From contig CALEOQ010000586.1 of NCBI GenBank assembly GCA_937910255.1, positions 1 through 9,612 on the forward strand: a DNA stretch of 9,612 bases, read 5' to 3'. Positions 7,013 through 9,612 of this stretch are shown piece after piece (the first letter of the stretch is position 1; the number at the start of each line of letters is the position of its first letter). The position numbers and the translations under genes are program-made. This DNA is from an uncultured Caulobacteraceae bacterium (GTDB taxonomy: Bacteria; Pseudomonadota; Alphaproteobacteria; Caulobacterales; Caulobacteraceae). The notes under the pieces were generated by a model that searched no databases, was not told the origin of the DNA, and saw only the letters and a list, made by a program, of their open reading frames with translations.

Positions 7013-8089
7013 TCAGCGCGCGGCGTCGACGGCCATGATTTCGCGGGCGATCTGGTCCAGGGCCAGGACCTTCTGGGCGCCGCCGCGACCGATGGCCTCC
7101 TTGGGCATGCCGAACACGATCGATGTGGCCTCGTCCTGGGCCACGGTGACGGCGCCGGCCTCTTTCATCTCCAGCAGGCCGCGGGCCCCATCATCGCCCA
7201 TGCCGGTCATGATCACGCCCATGGCGTTGGCCCCGGCCGCCCGGGCGGCCGAGCGGAACAGCACGTCCACCGAGGGGCGGTGGCGTGACACCGGAGGGCC
7301 CATCCGCACCGAGACGTGGTAGCGCGCGCCCTGGCGCTCCAGCAGCATGTGCCGGTCGCCGGGCGCGATCAGGACATGGCCACGCAGCACCGGATCGCCG
7401 TCCTGCGCCTCCTTGACCTCCACCTCGCACAGGGTGTTCAGGCGCTTGGCGAAGGCGGCGGTGAAGCTTTCGGGCATGTGCTGCACGACGATGATGCCCG
7501 GCGCATTGGCCGGCAGCACTTCGAGCACGGCCCGCAGCGCCTCGGTCCCGCCGGTGGAGGCGCCCAGGCAGGCGACCATCTCGGTGGTGTGGGCCATGGC
7601 CCGGGGCCGCGGCGGCGGCAGCATGGCGTCGGCCGTCAGCTTCTGGGCCGGCTCGTGGGCGGACCGCGCCGAGCGCCGGGCGCCCAGCCTGGCCTTGGCC
7701 GCGGCCTTGACCACGTCGCAGATCCGGTCGGCCTCCTCGGCCAGGAAGTCAGCGGCGCCGATTTTCGGCTTCAGGATGATGTCGACCGCCCCGGCGTCGA
7801 GGGCCTGCATAAGGGTTTCGGAGCCGGCCTCGGTCAGGGACGAGCACATCACCACCGGGATCGGCCGCTGGGACATGAGCTTGCGCAGGAAGGTGATGCC
7901 GTCCATCCGCGGCATCTCGACGTCCAGGGTGATGACGTCGGGAACCTCCTCCTGGATGCGTCGCGCGGCGACGAACGGGTCGGAGGCGACGCCGATCACC
8001 TCGATGTCCCGATCGGCCGAAAGGATCGCCACCAGCGTCTGGCGCACGCTGGCGGAGTCGTCGATGACGAGAACCCGGACCTTGGACAT
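7013..8089 (-). CDS. cheB: CheB, protein-glutamate methylesterase/glutaminase
   Basis: A 358-residue cytoplasmic chemotaxis response regulator that removes methyl groups from receptor glutamates (and deamidates glutamines) when phosphorylated by CheA. The receiver domain covers about residues 3-125, with acidic pair Asp10-Asp11 in VIDDS, phospho-acceptor Asp56 in TLDVEMPRMDG and Lys107 in LKP. A linker of about 40 residues follows. The methylesterase domain covers about 168-350, with Ser178 in GASTGG, His204 in VQHMP and probable acid Asp300 in GMGDDGARG, matching the known Ser-His-Asp triad. The length is normal for CheB. The start ATG at 8087-8089 is placed 8 bases after the cheR stop, with GAGGCG overlapping that stop as a plausible ribosome-binding site. 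The open frame continues upstream through cheR, but that stretch has no CheB homology. It is the last gene of the minus-strand operon and converges on the helical-protein gene. Confidence 0.97.
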   Translation of the reverse strand: MSKVRVLVIDDSASVRQTLVAILSADRDIEVIGVASDPFVAARRIQEEVPDVITLDVEMPRMDGITFLRKLMSQRPIPVVMCSSLTEAGSETLMQALDAGAVDIILKPKIGAADFLAEEADRICDVVKAAAKARLGARRSARSAHEPAQKLTADAMLPPPRPRAMAHTTEMVACLGASTGGTEALRAVLEVLPANAPGIIVVQHMPESFTAAFAKRLNTLCEVEVKEAQDGDPVLRGHVLIAPGDRHMLLERQGARYHVSVRMGPPVSRHRPSVDVLFRSAARAAGANAMGVIMTGMGDDGARGLLEMKEAGAVTVAQDEATSIVFGMPKEAIGRGGAQKVLALDQIAREIMAVDAAR

Positions 8090-8097
8090 GGGGCGCC

Positions 8098-8955
8098 TCA
8101 GTGCTTCCGGAACACGGTGTTGGCCACGGCGGCCACCGGCAGATCGACGCCGGTGATGCTCTCGGAATGGCCGATGAAGAGATAGCCGCCCGGGCGCAGG
8201 TGCCGGCACAGACGCTGCAGCACCCTCGCCTGGGTCGCCTTGTCGAAATAGATCATGACATTGCGGCACATGATGATGTCGAAGGGCTCGCCCACGGCGT
8301 AGGCCTCGTCCATCAGGTTGAGCCGCCCCAGGGTCAGTCGGGCCCGCAGGCTGGGATGGATGCGGATGTCGCGGCGCCGGGGATCGTTCGGCGTCATCAC
8401 GAACCGCCGGCGCAGCTCGGCCGGCACCGGGGCGACCATTTCGGCGGGGTAGACGCCGCGCTGGGCCGTGGCCAGCACCTCGGTGCTGAGATCGGTGGCG
8501 AGGATGGCGAAGTCGGGGCCGCCGGTGCTGTCGAGGTGGTCCTGCATGACCATGGCCATGGTGTAGGGCTCGGCGCCCGTCGAGCAGGCGGCGCTCCAGG
8601 TGCGGATCTTTCGCCGCCCGGCCGCCGTCAGCTCCGGCAGGGCCGTCTGCGCCATGAACTCGAAATGGCGCGGCTCGCGGAAGAAGTCGGTCTTGTTGGT
8701 GGTGACGACGTCGATCAGATGGATGGTCTCGGACTCGAGCCCGTCCTCTTTGAACAGATAGTCGCAATAGCTGTCGAAGGTGGTCCGCCCGGTGGTGCGC
8801 AGGCGCCGACGAAGCCGGCCCTCCAGCATGGTGCGCTTGGAGGACGGCATCTTGATGCCGCTATAGTCATAGATGAACCGGGCCAGGCGCTCGAAATTCC
8901 GGGCGCTCATATGGTCTTCGACGGGCAAGCCTTTTGGTCGGGCGACGGCGGACAC
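8098..8955 (-). CDS. cheR: CheR, chemoreceptor glutamate methyltransferase
   Basis: A 285-residue S-adenosylmethionine-dependent methyltransferase that methylates glutamates of chemoreceptors in adaptation, opposing CheB. The N-terminal helical CheR domain spans about 18-75 (FERLARFIYDYSGI, then MLEGRLRRRL). The catalytic domain begins at TTNKTDFFREPRHF (85-98). Key motifs are the cofactor loop WSAACSTGAEPYTMA (120-134), ILATDLSTEVL (151-161, with the Asp expected to hold the ribose), FDIIMCRNVMIYFD (225-238) and GGYLFIGHSESI (256-267). GTG 8955 is chosen because AAAGGAAGAA sits 5 bases upstream, and the resulting length fits the family. The open frame extending to 9174 overlaps cheW and has non-CheR, Arg/Pro-rich sequence. 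The gap from the cheW stop is 28 bases, so the genes are probably cotranscribed. Confidence 0.96.
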   Translation of the reverse strand: MSAVARPKGLPVEDHMSARNFERLARFIYDYSGIKMPSSKRTMLEGRLRRRLRTTGRTTFDSYCDYLFKEDGLESETIHLIDVVTTNKTDFFREPRHFEFMAQTALPELTAAGRRKIRTWSAACSTGAEPYTMAMVMQDHLDSTGGPDFAILATDLSTEVLATAQRGVYPAEMVAPVPAELRRRFVMTPNDPRRRDIRIHPSLRARLTLGRLNLMDEAYAVGEPFDIIMCRNVMIYFDKATQARVLQRLCRHLRPGGYLFIGHSESITGVDLPVAAVANTVFRKH

Positions 8956-8960
8956 GGGAA

Positions 8961-8970
8961 TTCTTCCTTT
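8961..8970 (-). promoter_or_regulatory. Ribosome-binding site deciding the cheR start
   Basis: On the minus strand AAAGGAAGAA lies 5 bases ahead of GTG 8953-8955, with the core AAGGA about 10 bases from it. It is the strongest ribosome-binding site in the operon. It favours this GTG over the downstream ATG of MSARNF and over upstream in-frame starts that overlap cheW. Confidence 0.65.
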
Positions 8971-8983
8971 GGGCCCTCGCGGC

Positions 8984-9469
8984 TCAGGCCGCGTGGCCGA
9001 GATCGGCGGTGGCGAGGGCGGCGGCTTCGTTGGACGACAGGAGCCGGGCGAGATCGACCAGCACCACGAAGCCGTCCTCGCGGCGCACCACGCCGGAGAT
9101 GTATTCAGATCTCCACCTGACGCCGATGTCCGGCGCCGTCTCGATCTGGTCGCGCCCAAAGGGCGCGACCTCAAACACGCGATCGGTGAACAGGCCGAGG
9201 CTCAGCACGCGGTCCTCCAGCGGAATGTCCACCACGAGGATGCGGGTATTGTCCGTCGGCGTGGCCGGGGCCATGCCCAGACGCATCCGCAGATCCATGG
9301 TCGGCACCCCGCGGCCCCGCACATCGGTCAGGCCCAGAAGATAGGCCGGACCATTGGGGATCTTGAACGGCGCCTGATAGTCCAGGATCTCCCGCACCAG
9401 GGTCACCGGGGCGGCGAAGACCTCGTCGCCCAGGCTGAAGGTGACGTACTGAGCCTCGTCGGCGGCCAT
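8984..9469 (-). CDS. cheW: CheW, chemoreceptor-kinase coupling protein
   Basis: A 161-residue protein of the CheW fold (paired SH3-like beta barrels), which links chemoreceptors to the kinase CheA in cytoplasmic arrays. It opens with YVTFSLGDEVFAAPVTLVRE, the typical first CheW strand and helix. The hallmark segment LLGLTDVRGRGVPTMDLRMR (44-63) corresponds to the familiar GliNlRG.vvPviDLr pattern, with Asp49 in place of the usual Asn. RILVVDIP and VLSLGLFTDRVFEV form the second barrel. ISGVVRREDGFVVLVDLARL (125-144) is the usual C-terminal strand-turn-helix. The ATG at 9467-9469 overlaps the stop of the preceding gene by one base (TGATG), a sign of translational coupling. No separate strong ribosome-binding site is seen. 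Confidence 0.95.
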   Translation of the reverse strand: MAADEAQYVTFSLGDEVFAAPVTLVREILDYQAPFKIPNGPAYLLGLTDVRGRGVPTMDLRMRLGMAPATPTDNTRILVVDIPLEDRVLSLGLFTDRVFEVAPFGRDQIETAPDIGVRWRSEYISGVVRREDGFVVLVDLARLLSSNEAAALATADLGHAA

Positions 9470-9540
9470 CAGGCGGACTCCCGGAAGTCGAGGTCCTCGG
9501 CGTCATGCCCGCCGACCGCCATGTCGAGGGCGAAGCCCTT
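9469..9540 (-). CDS. C-terminal end of an upstream gene, possibly cheA (partial)
   Basis: Reading leftward from the adapter junction, 23 codons, KGFALDMAVGGHDAEDLDFR plus ESA, end at TGA (9469-9471), overlapping the cheW ATG by one base. The one-base overlap and open frame show this is the tail of the operon's preceding gene. The position directly before cheW, and an acidic tail of the form LD..v...D.LD..F, would fit the end of a CheA kinase. The fragment is far too short to prove identity. The gene is cut by the adapter at 9541. Confidence 0.5.
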   Translation of the reverse strand, partial: KGFALDMAVGGHDAEDLDFRESA

Positions 9541-9612
9541 AGATCGGAAGAGCGTCGCGTAGGGAAAGCGGGTAGATCCCGGTGGCGGCCGGACCATTAA
9601 AAAAAACAAGCC
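9541..9612 (-). other. Illumina P5/Read-1 adapter, reverse complement, plus tail (artefact)
   Basis: Bases 9541-9598 align without gaps to the reverse complement of the 58-base Illumina P5 plus Read-1 adapter at about 50 of 58 positions. The match includes the unmistakable AGATCGGAAGAGCGTCG at its start. The remaining 14 bases (TTAAAAAAAACAAGCC-like, 9597-9612 with overlap) are A-rich and unexplained. This is not genomic sequence. Any reading frame crossing 9540 is chimeric. Confidence 0.97.

Noticed and set aside
8090..8767. N-terminal extension of the cheB frame beyond ATG 8089
   Set aside because: The extension overlaps cheR, is Arg/Pro-rich and unlike any CheB; the receiver domain begins right at MSKVRVLVIDD.
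8956..9174. Longer cheR starting at 9174
   Set aside because: It overlaps cheW and adds non-family sequence; GTG 8955 has a strong ribosome-binding site and gives the usual CheR length.

Overview
The window is GC-rich DNA with strong G/C at third codon positions. It carries a compact cheW-cheR-cheB block and alphaproteobacterial-looking hairpin repeats. This suggests an alphaproteobacterium, most likely a member of the Caulobacterales such as a Caulobacter or Phenylobacterium relative. That placement rests on protein and repeat style only; there is no rRNA here. Both ends are artificial. Bases 29-86 align without gaps to the Illumina P5/Read-1 adapter, and bases 9541-9598 to its reverse complement, with many substitutions. 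Biological sequence therefore runs from about 87 to 9540, and the outermost gene at each end is cut by the adapter rather than by biology.

Layout. 87-2080 (+): a prolyl-oligopeptidase-family (S9) serine peptidase lacking its true N-terminus. 2173-2262 (+): tRNA-Ser(CGA). 2365-3069 (-): an exported Sel1-repeat protein interrupted by one in-frame TAA in its fifth repeat, with the rest of the protein intact in the same frame. 3177-3408 and 4904-5132: two copies, in the same orientation, of a roughly 230-bp hairpin-rich dispersed repeat. Between them lie two plus-strand genes, a small alpha/beta-hydrolase-like protein (3736-4308) and an SRPBCC-fold protein (4353-4922). The second repeat copy overlaps the end of the SRPBCC gene.

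5273-7000 (+) encodes a soluble, Ala-rich helical protein with a divergent chemoreceptor-tip-like segment. It runs head-on into a minus-strand chemotaxis operon, read from the right: a truncated upstream gene (possibly cheA), cheW (8984-9469), cheR (8098-8955) and cheB (7013-8089). These genes are packed with a 1-base overlap and 28- and 8-base gaps. CheW would couple receptors to the kinase, CheR would methylate receptor glutamates, and phosphorylated CheB would remove those methyl groups. The convergent helical protein is a candidate cytoplasmic partner of this signalling array, by position and by its tip-like motif. The most unusual items are that protein, the paired repeats with covarying stems, the nonsense-interrupted Sel1 gene and the adapter-bounded ends.
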